Source: Acidimicrobiia bacterium (GTDB lineage Bacteria > Actinomycetota > Acidimicrobiia > Acidimicrobiales > Bin134). From it: a DNA stretch of 64,000 nucleotides. The stretch lies in assembly GCA_022822905.1 (NCBI GenBank), contig JAJDYE010000023.1:94521-158520 (forward strand), written 5' to 3'. Positions 33,166-41,334 of this stretch are shown one piece after another; position 1 is the first letter of the stretch; every line of letters starts with the position of its first letter. Both the position numbers and the translations under genes were made by a program. Under the pieces are notes generated by a model that was given only the letters and a program-made list of their open reading frames with translations, was not told the DNA's origin and did not search any database.

Positions 33166-34143
33166 CTATTGCCGCGCTTTTCGTATGGCTTTCAGCGTTT
33201 CGACAGTGCATGGTTTGTCGGGGTGTCGGTGGAGCATCGCGTGGCAGTTGGGGCACACCGGCACGAGGTCGTCTTTCGGGTCCACTTTGTATTCGCCGTC
33301 TTTGGCTGCTCGGGCCACTGGGGTCTTGTGGTGGACGTGGATGAAGCCAGTTCCAAAGTCCCCGTACTCCTCTCCGCAGTCGATGCCGCACACCCGGCAC
33401 TTCGCGCCATGACGCTTGATGCAAATCCGCCTGGCTTCCGGGTCCCGCTCGTACACGACAACTGAGACCTTCTTGGTGGCCCCTTCTATGAATCTGCCGT
33501 CCTCGTCAAATGCACCTGCCTCATCGCCGGACAGGGCGGAAAACTGATGGTTGCCTGGGTCATGTTCTATGTCATGGGCATCAACTGGTGCAGCGTCGAA
33601 ATGATCGTCGGCCAAGTCCTGGATCATTTCGGCTGCTTGTCTGGCTCTTGGCATGAAGACCGTCATATTGGGATTCCCGATAGAGCGTTGCAGTTCCCCG
33701 GGCGCAGACTTCGGGATACTTGATGCCAGCCACCGGACAGCTCGGCGGTGAATGGCACCAAAGGGTTGGGAGGGGTCACAGCCTGCTGTGCCGATCACCC
33801 GGCCGACAGCGACCCAGTCCTCGGCGGTTCCGTGGTTCTTCAACGGCAGGACCACGAGATCGCGCACGCTGATGTCGTGGTAGAAGCGCCAAACCTGATT
33901 GCGGGAGCTTCTTCTTTCGCCGAGTGAGTGATGCTGGAAGTCCCGCTCGATGTACTCCCCGTAGGCGTTCCTGTCCGCAAACAATGAGAGGTCAGGGGCA
34001 GCCCACTCATCCCAACCGATACTCACAACACCATGATCCAGGTTGTGTGCGACCCGTTCCCCCTCGCGGCCAGCGCGCACAACCCAAGCCCTGAACTCCG
34101 ATAACCCTTTCCGGTCGGCCGCATGGTTGGGCAACTCGTCCAT
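33166..34143 (-). CDS. HNH endonuclease with EVE/PUA-like N-terminal domain, putative modification-dependent (type IV) restriction enzyme
   Basis: A 325-residue protein with two parts. Residues about 15-130 read AWVVRAGREGERVAHNLDHG, VVSIGWDEW and VWRFYHDISVRDLVVLPL, the pattern of EVE-like (PUA-superfamily) domains that bind modified bases in type IV restriction enzymes. The C-terminal 75 residues are an HNH nuclease: CRVCGIDC zinc ligands, FIHVHHKTPV, DDLVPVCPNCHAMLHR. The reaction would be cleavage of DNA carrying modified cytosines, as in phage genomes. It lies in the accessory island beside a glycosylase-like protein and an adenine methyltransferase. The nuclease call is firm; the reader-domain call is by pattern. 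Confidence 0.75.
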   Translation of the reverse strand: MDELPNHAADRKGLSEFRAWVVRAGREGERVAHNLDHGVVSIGWDEWAAPDLSLFADRNAYGEYIERDFQHHSLGERRSSRNQVWRFYHDISVRDLVVLPLKNHGTAEDWVAVGRVIGTAGCDPSQPFGAIHRRAVRWLASSIPKSAPGELQRSIGNPNMTVFMPRARQAAEMIQDLADDHFDAAPVDAHDIEHDPGNHQFSALSGDEAGAFDEDGRFIEGATKKVSVVVYERDPEARRICIKRHGAKCRVCGIDCGEEYGDFGTGFIHVHHKTPVARAAKDGEYKVDPKDDLVPVCPNCHAMLHRHPDKPCTVETLKAIRKARQ

Positions 34144-34300
34144 GTCGAACTCCTATGGGATTGGGATCGCCTAGTTTGCCGCGCTGCGCTCGGAGTCCGC
34201 ACCTATTGGGCTAGACACTCAAGAGGCTTCGATGACATCGGGGACTCCGCCGATTTGGATCAACCGCGTGGCTGCTGGTCCGCTCTTTCCCCAATTCGAG

Positions 34301-35053
34301 CTATCCCAAGCTGAAGTGCGATGGTTCGACGCTTCGGGCTTTCTCCCAGATGCACAGGTCCAGCGCTCCAGGTTGCACGTTGCCGTGTTCCGCGTACTGG
34401 AGGAACGACTCTCTAAATCTGTCGTAGTGGCGACGGAGGTGCCATTGCGGTTTGAATATCCCAGTCCACATCAAGGCCCGCACCAGCGGGCCACTGATGA
34501 TCGCCACTTTGGCGCCGCCGGTCAGATTGCGGACGATCCGTGCAGCGGTCGGCGGGCCGACCCCGTACAGCCGCCCCAAGTACATCTCCAATTCAATTGG
34601 GTCCTCGGGAGGGGGTTCGGAGCGAAGCTGGGCCAAGGAAACGACGATGCGTTCCGACCGCTGCTTCGGAAACCTGTAGCACCCCAAACCGCCCGGCAGA
34701 GGCTCCGCTAGCCACTCTTCGATTTCCTCTGCTGTCGCTGCGGGGTTCTCAGCCAACAGATCGAGCACAACCCTCTTGGCCGCGCTCGCCGACTCGGCCT
34801 TTACCCCGGCACCGCCGAGCAGGCCGAACAGCACCGCCGACACGATCCCGGTTTCAGATGCCGTTTCTGCGAGATGCTCCTCGTAGCGCTCTGCCGCCGT
34901 CCGGTTGACCCAAAACGCCGGAGTGCCGAACACCTCATGGCCGCCCCACTCGACATCCCACGACTGTCCCTTGACCGTGAAGCCGATGCGCTCGTGGGCG
35001 CTGCGCCCGCAGTGGGGATCACGCATGGGGTCCAACGATACCGCTTTTTCCAC
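34301..35053 (-). CDS. helix-hairpin-helix DNA glycosylase-like protein (putative)
   Basis: A 250-residue protein. The central part MYLGRLYGVGPPTAARIVRNL is a helix-hairpin-helix DNA-binding motif of the kind in HhH-GPD base-excision glycosylases, followed by IISGPLVRALMWTG and YDRFRESFLQYAEH, where an active-site aspartate would be expected but was not located. The N-terminus has a small beta domain (FTVKGQSWDVEWGGHEVFG). It could remove damaged or modified bases, a repair or anti-phage role. It lies 157 bases upstream of the HNH gene on the same strand. Function is inferred from the HhH motif only. Confidence 0.5.
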   Translation of the reverse strand: MEKAVSLDPMRDPHCGRSAHERIGFTVKGQSWDVEWGGHEVFGTPAFWVNRTAAERYEEHLAETASETGIVSAVLFGLLGGAGVKAESASAAKRVVLDLLAENPAATAEEIEEWLAEPLPGGLGCYRFPKQRSERIVVSLAQLRSEPPPEDPIELEMYLGRLYGVGPPTAARIVRNLTGGAKVAIISGPLVRALMWTGIFKPQWHLRRHYDRFRESFLQYAEHGNVQPGALDLCIWEKARSVEPSHFSLG

Positions 35054-35573
35054 GTCCGAGAGACTAGGCCGACCTAAAGGAGGCGGTCGCTGTCAGCCTG
35101 CCGCCGGAGGCCGGAGCAGGAATCGAAGCCTGCTCCGCGATCACCCCCACCCCCTGCTGTGAGACCACTACTAAACCCGCAATGGAGACCCCGAAACCGA
35201 GGACGGGTCGCACCATCTTTTTTCGCCGTTTCCGGGCGATTGGTAAAATCCCAGGTTGAGCGGGTGGGAAGCTCGCAAGGGATTTCAGCAGTTGCAGCGA
35301 ATCGGAATCCTTCTGGTCACTCTGATAAAGCCCTGACCAGGACTTATAGGTGCTGATAGCCCTCAATTTGGCACGGAGCACCCCAACTGTCCACTCCAGG
35401 CAAACCCGGTAGTCGCACAAACAGCGGCCAAACCTGCTGAAACCCTCTGAACAGGGGAAATGAGCCTGAGCGTCTCTGTGCGGGCGGCGATCCATTTGGA
35501 ACGTTTCCGCGAATCTCGTGGAACGTTTTTCAAAGGCCCGCGAACCGCCGGGTCAGTCAAACTGGCGAAGACC
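35054..35573. other. 520-bp region without a supported gene
   Basis: Between the glycosylase-like gene start and the nucleotidyltransferase end. One minus-strand open frame (35064-35495) has a short hydrophobic patch (FGVSIAGLVVVSQQGVGV) but no ribosome binding site, no family pattern and atypical composition, so it is not called. GGAACGTTT occurs twice near 35497 and 35519. Nothing else recognised. Confidence 0.4.
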
Positions 35574-36202
35574 CTACTCGGCGAAAGCGTGCTGCGTGGA
35601 GCGGTTGCGGCGGAGGCCTTCTACGTCGGCTAAGTCTTGGGCTCGGCCGGCAGCCAGCTTGTTCTTCTTCAGGTCTTCCAAGCCGATGAAGGGAACCGCC
35701 AACGAGTCGAGCACAATATCGGCGCGCCGATCCCAGCATGACTCGAAATCGACTCCGGCGATGCTGGTCAAGATGTCGATCCGGTTCGGCGGATACCCTA
35801 ACTGCACCACTTGGCCCTCCTCGGAGAAGTCCTCTGGGGTCAACCCCAGCGACCCGAAGCCGAACTCGGTCAACACTTGGACCAGCCGAGCGGCGTTCTC
35901 AGAATCGACCCAAACCCAAACGTCCAGATCCTTGGTCAAACGCGGATGGCCGTGAGCGGCCACCGCGTACCCCCCACCACCAGGAATCGAACCCCATGCT
36001 CCAAGCACAGCGAGACGAAATCATTCAGATCCTTCCCCAGCAGCATCTGCTGCCTCCCCTCGCCATTCGAGTCGTAGTAGCACGCTTGCAGCTCTCGAAC
36101 GTGGGCAATCCGCTCGGCAGCAGGACGTGAGCACCAGAACCCGGCATCGGGATCGGGATCGCCCAGCCGGAGCCTGGCCGCCACCTTCGCAATCCCAGTC
36201 AT
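35574..36202 (-). pseudogene. nucleotidyltransferase (MNT/AbiEii-like superfamily), frameshifted, fused to its usual small upstream partner
   Basis: The main frame from 36202 reads an upstream partner-like segment (DPDAGFWCSRPAAERIAHV, then ACYYDSNGEG) and continues with MLLGKDLNDF and VRFLVVGG. The remainder, YAVAAHGHPRLTKDLDVW, FGFGSLGLTPEDF and IGLEDLKKNKLAAGRAQDLADVE, is found in another frame down to 35574. The family normally reads VVGGYAVA.HG.PR.TKD.D without break; one base is missing from the C6 run at 35970-35975. Such proteins occur in two-gene, TA-like cassettes with the short SRP..ER protein upstream. Here both appear joined and the enzyme is broken, unless the run was misread. 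Confidence 0.7.
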
Positions 36203-36379
36203 AAGAGCACCAAACCCCTCATCCGAGTGCGACCATTCTACCCCCGCTGACAAGCGCCCCAGCACTGAAGTCCCGCCGACTCCCTGTCTCCACGAAGTGG
36301 GCAGGGAGTGGGCCGCGTTGTCACTCTCGTCGGGATGATGGAGGTCTGTTCTCCATTTCCTCTGATCGGGAGAAGCCCT

Positions 36380-38035
36380 GTGTCGGACTTCAAACACATG
36401 TTGCTGATCGACCGAGACGACGCCGCAGGAGCGGTGGCTCGGCTGGAGTCAGAGCGAGAACTCGCTGCTGCGGCGTGGGCAATTGTCCATAGTGGCGCTT
36501 TAGCCGATCTCGCTGCCACAGAGTCTGAAGTAGTCAACGCCGTTGCAGAGATCCCTGTTTCGGACACGGCTGAGCTTGTCTCGGAAATCCATCTGGGGGG
36601 CGACCCGTTGGGGGATGCGTTTTTGCGATTGCGATCCCCAAAGCAGAGGCGTCCATTGGGGGCTGTATACACGCCTCCGGGGATCGTGGAGGCGATGGTG
36701 GGCTGGATCGCGGGCAGAGAGCAGCCTGCTCGGGTCGTCGATCCTGGAGCAGGGTCGGGGCGATTTGTGCTGCAAGCGGGACGGGTCTTTCCTGATGCTT
36801 CGTTGGTCGCTGTTGAACTGGATCCTTTGGCTGCTCTCCTGTGCCGGGCCAACCTGACCGCGGCGGGATTTGATGATCGGTCCACCGTGATGGTGGACGA
36901 CTACCGAGAGGCCAATCTTGGCAGCTGCGATGGGGTGACGGCGTTTGTGGGCAATCCCCCCTATGTGCGCCACCACCAAATCGAGTCTCGGTGGAAACGG
37001 TGGCTGACAGCCACTGCGAAAAGCCAGGATCTGCCGGTCAGCGCCCTTGCCGGACTTCACGTCCACTTCTTTTTGGCGACGCTTCTCGCAGCCAAGCCGG
37101 GTGACATTGGAGCTTTCATCACTTCTGCGGAGTGGTTGGATGTGAATTATGGGAAATTGCTGCGCGGGATGCTCACCGACGGCCTGGGCGGTGAATCGGT
37201 CCATGTCGTTGCTCCAGAAGCGCTGGCATTTGAGGATGCGGCTACTACCGCGTCGGTGACCTGTTTTCAGATCGGTTCAGAGGCTCGCTCTGTCAAGATG
37301 CGCCGGGTCGCGAAGGCCAGCGACCTTGCCGATCTCTCCAAGGGACGCCGAGTGAGCAAACAGCGCCTCATGCAAAAGAAACGGTGGTCGCCGCTGCTGT
37401 CCCCCGCACCGCCACCCCCGGAGGGATTCGTCGAGTTGGGCGAGCTCTGCCGAGTACACAGGGGCGCGGTCACCGGGGCCAACGCCATCTGGATCACCGC
37501 CGCCAACGACCCCGAACTGCCGGCAAGGACGCTATTCCCATCGGTCACCAAGGCCCGAGAACTCATTGATGCCGCCGACGGCGTGCTGTCGAGCCTTCGC
37601 AGCCTTCGTGCAGTCATCGACCTGCCTGCCGATCTCAGCGAACTCGACAAAGACGACCGGGAGCTCGTGAAACGCTTCTTGCGCTACGCCCAGCGTAACG
37701 GCGCCCACTCCTCGTATGTCGCCCGTCACCGAAACCCCTGGTGGTCAGTGGGGCTACGGTCTCCTGCACCGATTTTGGCCACCTACATGGCCCGACGCCC
37801 TCCGGCATTCGTTCGCAATCTTGCCAGGGCGCGCCACATCAACGTCGCCCACGGGATCTACCCCCGAGACCCACTCTGGGATGACGCCTTGGACACACTG
37901 GCCGCCTCGCTGAGGTCCAGCGTTTCTGTGGCACAGGGACGCACCTACGCTGGTGGACTCACAAAGTTCGAGCCTTCGGAGATGGAGCGCATCCCCGTTC
38001 CCAATCCCGCACTGCTCGTTGAATTGTCGTCGTGA
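36380..38035 (+). CDS. N6-adenine DNA methyltransferase (M.TaqI/Eco57I-like), apparently orphan
   Basis: A 551-residue gamma-class-like adenine methyltransferase. RPLGAVYTPPGIVEAMV precedes motif I VVDPGAGSGRFVLQAG, then VAVELDPLAA, and motif IV FVGNPPYVRHHQI, where NPPY is the catalytic tetrad for N6-methylation. The C-terminal half (GFVELGELCRVHRGAVTGAN) is the target-recognition type domain. GTG 36380 with GGGAGAA upstream is preferred over a GTG at 36308 that adds 24 non-conserved residues. No cognate nuclease is adjacent; the HNH gene at 33166 is the only nuclease nearby. It may be a solitary regulator, or the remnant of, or a single-chain partner in, restriction. Confidence 0.85.
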   Translation: MSDFKHMLLIDRDDAAGAVARLESERELAAAAWAIVHSGALADLAATESEVVNAVAEIPVSDTAELVSEIHLGGDPLGDAFLRLRSPKQRRPLGAVYTPPGIVEAMVGWIAGREQPARVVDPGAGSGRFVLQAGRVFPDASLVAVELDPLAALLCRANLTAAGFDDRSTVMVDDYREANLGSCDGVTAFVGNPPYVRHHQIESRWKRWLTATAKSQDLPVSALAGLHVHFFLATLLAAKPGDIGAFITSAEWLDVNYGKLLRGMLTDGLGGESVHVVAPEALAFEDAATTASVTCFQIGSEARSVKMRRVAKASDLADLSKGRRVSKQRLMQKKRWSPLLSPAPPPPEGFVELGELCRVHRGAVTGANAIWITAANDPELPARTLFPSVTKARELIDAADGVLSSLRSLRAVIDLPADLSELDKDDRELVKRFLRYAQRNGAHSSYVARHRNPWWSVGLRSPAPILATYMARRPPAFVRNLARARHINVAHGIYPRDPLWDDALDTLAASLRSSVSVAQGRTYAGGLTKFEPSEMERIPVPNPALLVELSS

Positions 38036-38070
38036 GCCTCACAGACCCGCCTCGCTGGACCAGCGAGGAG

Positions 38071-38334
38071 TCAGCGGCGGCGGTAGGCCTCTCGGCGATG
38101 GGCGACTCGAATAACGAGTACCACTAGTTCGTTGTCGAGCACTTCGTATATGACCCTGTAGTCGCCGACGCGTATGCGACGAAGGCCCCGCAAGGCTCCT
38201 TTCAGCGGGTAGCCAGCATGGGGCTGCTCGCCGAGACGATCGATGGTGTAGACGATGCGCTCGCGTTCCTGGCGAGCAATCCGCGCCAGGTCTCGGGTCG
38301 CGCTGTGCTTAATCTGAACTGAGTATGCAGCCAT
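38071..38334 (-). CDS. RelE/ParE-superfamily toxin
   Basis: An 87-residue protein of the RelE/ParE fold: YSVQIKHSATRDLARIARQE, then GALRGLRRIRVGDYRVIYEV and the C-terminal VLVIRVAHRREAYR. The R..VGDYR..Y and H.R..Y elements are diagnostic. RelE members cleave mRNA in the ribosome A site; ParE members poison gyrase. It lies 46 bases downstream of its antitoxin on the same strand. Confidence 0.9.
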   Translation of the reverse strand: MAAYSVQIKHSATRDLARIARQERERIVYTIDRLGEQPHAGYPLKGALRGLRRIRVGDYRVIYEVLDNELVVLVIRVAHRREAYRRR

Positions 38335-38380
38335 CGACTACGGCGTTAGCGCCATCCCTCATGCTCGGGTCGCGCGGCGT

Positions 38381-38602
38381 TCAATCCGTGCTGAGCAGAT
38401 CATGTCTGACCTGGTCCCAATCGAGCACTGGGTCGGCTGGGTCTCGCAGGCGCTCAAGGGCCACGTCGAGATCGTCATAATCCTCCAAATAGCGTTCCAA
38501 GGCCTGGCGAATAATGTCGGCCCGGCTGCGCTTCAATTTCCCAGCGGCCGTATCCAGCGCCTCAACAAGCTCATCGGGAACCCGGGCGGTGATTTGGCTC
38601 AT
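38381..38602 (-). CDS. ribbon-helix-helix antitoxin (CopG/ParD/RelB-type)
   Basis: A 73-residue protein: a short strand QITARVPDELVEALD and helices of a ribbon-helix-helix DNA-binding domain (RSRADIIRQALERYLED), then an acidic tail (DVALERLRDPADP) that would wrap the toxin. AAGGAG lies at proper distance before the ATG. It is the first gene of the module with the RelE/ParE-like toxin. An inverted repeat at 38639-38650 is a candidate autoregulatory operator. Confidence 0.88.
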   Translation of the reverse strand: MSQITARVPDELVEALDTAAGKLKRSRADIIRQALERYLEDYDDLDVALERLRDPADPVLDWDQVRHDLLSTD

Positions 38603-38638
38603 GCAAACTCCTTGGCCAGTGAGAAGTCAATAAAGTTA

Positions 38639-38650
38639 CTTGACATCAAG
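38639..38650. promoter_or_regulatory. inverted repeat, candidate antitoxin operator
   Basis: CTTGACATCAAG: 5-bp arms CTTGA/TCAAG around a 2-bp centre, read on either strand, in an AT-rich stretch 36 bases before the antitoxin start. Ribbon-helix-helix antitoxins bind short inverted repeats overlapping their own promoter, so an operator role is plausible. Confidence 0.4.
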
Positions 38651-38794
38651 ATAATGCCAGCCGATCCCAACGGCAATAAGCAACCAACAAGCCGGGCTGA
38701 CTTTGCCAGAGGGCGTGGAACCGGCCGGTGACTGGGAGAGCTGGGCCGCGGTTCACAAAGGAGTTCAAAACTGACGCCGAATTCGTCGGTTTTG

Positions 38795-38840
38795 GGCGAG
38801 GATCGGCTAGTTGCCTATATAGCTCAGGATTTGAGGAGCG
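38795..38840. repeat. 46-bp direct repeat, copy 1
   Basis: 40 of 46 bases match 42018-42063 in the same orientation; in the core (38806-38833) 27 of 28 match, including ATATAGCTCAGGATTTG. The two copies bracket 3.2 kb holding the lipoprotein, the PLD-family protein and the AbrB/PIN module. They could be the ends or duplicated target of an inserted segment, or a shared regulatory element. Confidence 0.65.
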
Positions 38841-38852
38841 GGGGAAGATCCC

Positions 38853-39365
38853 GTGAAGCCGGATTCGCCGGGCATGCACAAGCGTTACAGTTGGCTGATC
38901 ATGGACAAACCAATGGGCCAGCCCAAGACCTGGCTGACCAGGGCTGTAGTGATAACTGCGCTCATTGTGACGGCCTGCACGAGCAGTGATCCCGGCAATA
39001 CTGCTGACCCTACAACGGCACCCCCAATCGCGCCGACCAACACGTTCAGTCCCGGCAATGACGCGCAAGCAGCCGAGGCCACACCCATGCCCGATGACTC
39101 CGCCTACGAGGCCCCAGCCGAACCAGAGGTGGAAGTTGTACTGGCCTCCGGCGCATCAGCCGAGTGTCATCACGTCGCTCGGGTAGTCGTGCATAGTGAC
39201 GCCCATGCCCACGCCCACGCGTCAGACTTGCTAGCCGCTGTTCTGCAATCAACAACGCTTGCTGCCTTAGCCGGAGACGAAGCTGCCGCCGCTCTAATTG
39301 AAGAGGCGTTCGACACGTCCGACCCCAACAGCCCAGCCGCACAAATACAGGACGTCACCTATTAG
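38853..39365 (+). CDS. putative lipoprotein, unknown function, with in-frame TAG before a further 49-codon frame
   Basis: A 170-residue frame from GTG 38853 (SD-like GGGGAAG); ATG 38901 is an alternative. TWLTRAVVITALIVTACTSS is a signal sequence with lipobox IVTAC, followed by a Pro/Thr-rich linker and a soluble part with a histidine cluster (HSDAHAHAHASD) that might bind metal. After TAG 39363-39365 the same frame stays open for 49 more codons to TAA 39513-39515, encoding an acidic, plausible protein (LDRLAGRVEDCREELGNEAA and so on). A nonsense mutation or read-through is possible. No family recognised. Confidence 0.5.
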   Translation: MKPDSPGMHKRYSWLIMDKPMGQPKTWLTRAVVITALIVTACTSSDPGNTADPTTAPPIAPTNTFSPGNDAQAAEATPMPDDSAYEAPAEPEVEVVLASGASAECHHVARVVVHSDAHAHAHASDLLAAVLQSTTLAALAGDEAAAALIEEAFDTSDPNSPAAQIQDVTY

Positions 39366-39673
39366 CTGGATCGACTCGCTGGCCGAGTGGAGGACTGCCG
39401 GGAAGAGCTAGGAAACGAGGCTGCCGACTGGCTCCTAGAGCTCACCTCCCATGCCGACGAGTGGCACCGAAGCTATGACTCAGAGGCCATGATCGAAGAC
39501 ATGTTCAGCCCCTAACCCTCCCTGCTGCCAAAAATCGCTAGCGGACCTGGCAGACAAACCATCATGTGAACCAGCCTCAAGGGGGTCCCGACCCAATCAG
39601 CTGGGCCCGGTCGAGAGGCTGACGCAACCGGTGGTCTGCTTGCGCACGTTCCTGTGGGGCTCTTGCTGGAATA

Positions 39674-40651
39674 ATGCCCCCAGTGACTGGGCCTGCGGAT
39701 CGCATTGAGCGGTTTCTTCGCGACAATCCATCGGGAACGCTCTGGGTGGCTGTGGGATTTGCCTCGGCGTTTGGCCTTTCGTGGTTGAACCAGAGGACAT
39801 CAGGGCGCCCGGTCCGCCTCCTGATCGGCGATACCCGAACAGGTTTCGACAAGCACAAGGACACCGACCGCATTGGCGCTGTCCGGTTCCTTCAACGCTC
39901 TGATGTCCAAGTGCGCAGTTGGTACAGCAAGAGGGGCGGCTACCGGACTGCGCATGCCAAGGCGTGGTTTGTCGAGACGGACAAGCACCTGGGTACCCCA
40001 GGATCGGTCTTGGTTGGCTCAGCAAATCTGACCAAGCAGGGGCTCTTCAAGAATTTTGAAATGCTAGCGGTGGCCGCCCCCTCAGAACACGAGAACCTTT
40101 TCGCTGAAATGCGGCGTGTCTTCCAGGAGGGCTGGAACGTCGAATCAGATCTATTGGACAAGCTTGGACATCCAAACCAACCAACACCGCAATCGCCCAC
40201 ACATCCCCCCGCACGCGGGCATGCGCCACGGCACACTGGGTCCAGCCGGCCAAGGGGCCACCACCGCATGGCAACGCTATCCAGGATATTTAAGCTCTGG
40301 AGGGGCGCAGCAATAGTCGTAGCAGGCGTTGGAATCCTGCTCACGATATTGTTCGCGATACTAGCCATTGTGATGTTGGGCGAACTCGGTAGCCCATCTG
40401 GTCCTACGCCCAGTCCGGCATCACCGGCTCCTCCTCAAAGTGCTCAAGCAGTATCGGCTGATCAGTCAGATATTCAACCAAGCCCTCCTCCGGCTGAGCA
40501 GCCACCTCCGATCTTGGATGCTCAGGTCGCTCTGACCGATCGACCTGAAGTCCGCACAAGCCCCCCTCCAGAGGGTTGGGCCCCGGTTGTGGACGGCAAT
40601 GCCTCTAGCTACGGGGCGCCAGAGCGGCCAGACCTTCAGTGGGTTTCATAG
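39674..40651 (+). CDS. PLD-family (phospholipase D-like) domain with transmembrane anchor and proline-rich tail
   Basis: A 325-residue frame. Residues about 1-165 form a PLD-like domain: VRLLIGDTRTGFD, then AHAKAWFV (H94, K96) and GSANLTKQGLFKNFEML (GSAN 115-118), a single HKD-type motif that would need dimerisation for activity. A linker follows, then one transmembrane helix (about 211-236, AAIVVAGVGILLTILFAILA), then a Pro/Ser-rich stretch outside. Such PLD domains often cut nucleic acids. The frame ends at TAG 40649-40651, but the same frame continues open to 41080, so the protein may be truncated by a nonsense codon. Anchoring a nuclease-like PLD domain to the membrane is unusual. Confidence 0.6.
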   Translation: MPPVTGPADRIERFLRDNPSGTLWVAVGFASAFGLSWLNQRTSGRPVRLLIGDTRTGFDKHKDTDRIGAVRFLQRSDVQVRSWYSKRGGYRTAHAKAWFVETDKHLGTPGSVLVGSANLTKQGLFKNFEMLAVAAPSEHENLFAEMRRVFQEGWNVESDLLDKLGHPNQPTPQSPTHPPARGHAPRHTGSSRPRGHHRMATLSRIFKLWRGAAIVVAGVGILLTILFAILAIVMLGELGSPSGPTPSPASPAPPQSAQAVSADQSDIQPSPPPAEQPPPILDAQVALTDRPEVRTSPPPEGWAPVVDGNASSYGAPERPDLQWVS

Positions 40652-41080
40652 CAGCCGTCCTGCCCAAGTTGCGAGCCTGGAGCGACGCTGACCTGGGTGG
40701 GCTCATACGCATTTCCGTACAATCAAAGCGTCGGCACCGACGGCCGGCTTCGGCCCAAGCTTCAGTCTGCCTGCCTGCACCGCGAGCGTACCGGACCCCT
40801 GATCGACTGGAGGCAGGACATCAGCAAGGACCGTGTCGAGGCACTCTGGATAGACGGCCTGAGCAAGCCCCCTGGAGACTGGTGGATCGGCAGCAGCCAC
40901 GGCGGCGGTAGCGATGTCTACCTCATGGTTCCCGAGCCCGAGCCGTTTCTTGCCCTGCTAGCTGGTACCCAGCAACTTCGCGTCCTCACCGCGGAAGGGC
41001 GCGATGCGACGTTCTCAGTAGATGGGTTCCTAGAGACATCAGTTCAGGCCAACCTCGATCATTGCGGCCACTATCCCTGA
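40652..41080 (+). pseudogene. in-frame continuation of the PLD-family gene after TAG (possible separate 127-residue protein from GTG 40697)
   Basis: In the same frame as the PLD gene, 142 codons stay open after the TAG. They contain CPSCEPGATLTWVGSYAFPY, WIDGLSKPPGDWWIGSSHGG and DVYLMVPEPEPFLALLAG, a compact, aromatic-rich domain with three cysteines that would lie outside the membrane. A GTG at 40697 has only a distant GGAG, so independent translation is doubtful. The simplest reading is one ancestral gene 39674-41080 (about 468 residues) interrupted by an amber codon. Confidence 0.45.
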
Positions 41081-41334
41081 ACCCTTGCAATAGGTCTCTG
41101 CGTTGCACGCCACAAGCACCCAGCGCGCGTTTTGCTTGAGCACCCGACACCCCTGGGCCAATTGGCGCGGGTCGACTCGGGCAGGCCCCTCGGCCCATCG
41201 AGGTATCGCTGGTACGCAGGCACCGTGACGAACTCGATGCCCTACTGGGCGTTGTTGGCGTGTCGACCGGCAAAGGCAAATGGCGTTTTTGCCGTTTGGT
41301 GAAAGACATCCGTTTACCAAGTACACTGCCGAGC

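Noticed and set aside
35064-35495. 143-codon minus-strand frame with a short hydrophobic patch
   Set aside because: No ribosome binding site, unusual composition and no recognisable domain; likely chance open frame.
7191-41080. DISARM- or BREX-like defence system, suggested by a DUF1998-type helicase fragment, an adenine methyltransferase and a PLD protein
   Set aside because: The three genes are up to 33 kb apart, the helicase is a remnant, and no DrmB, PglZ or other core partner is present.
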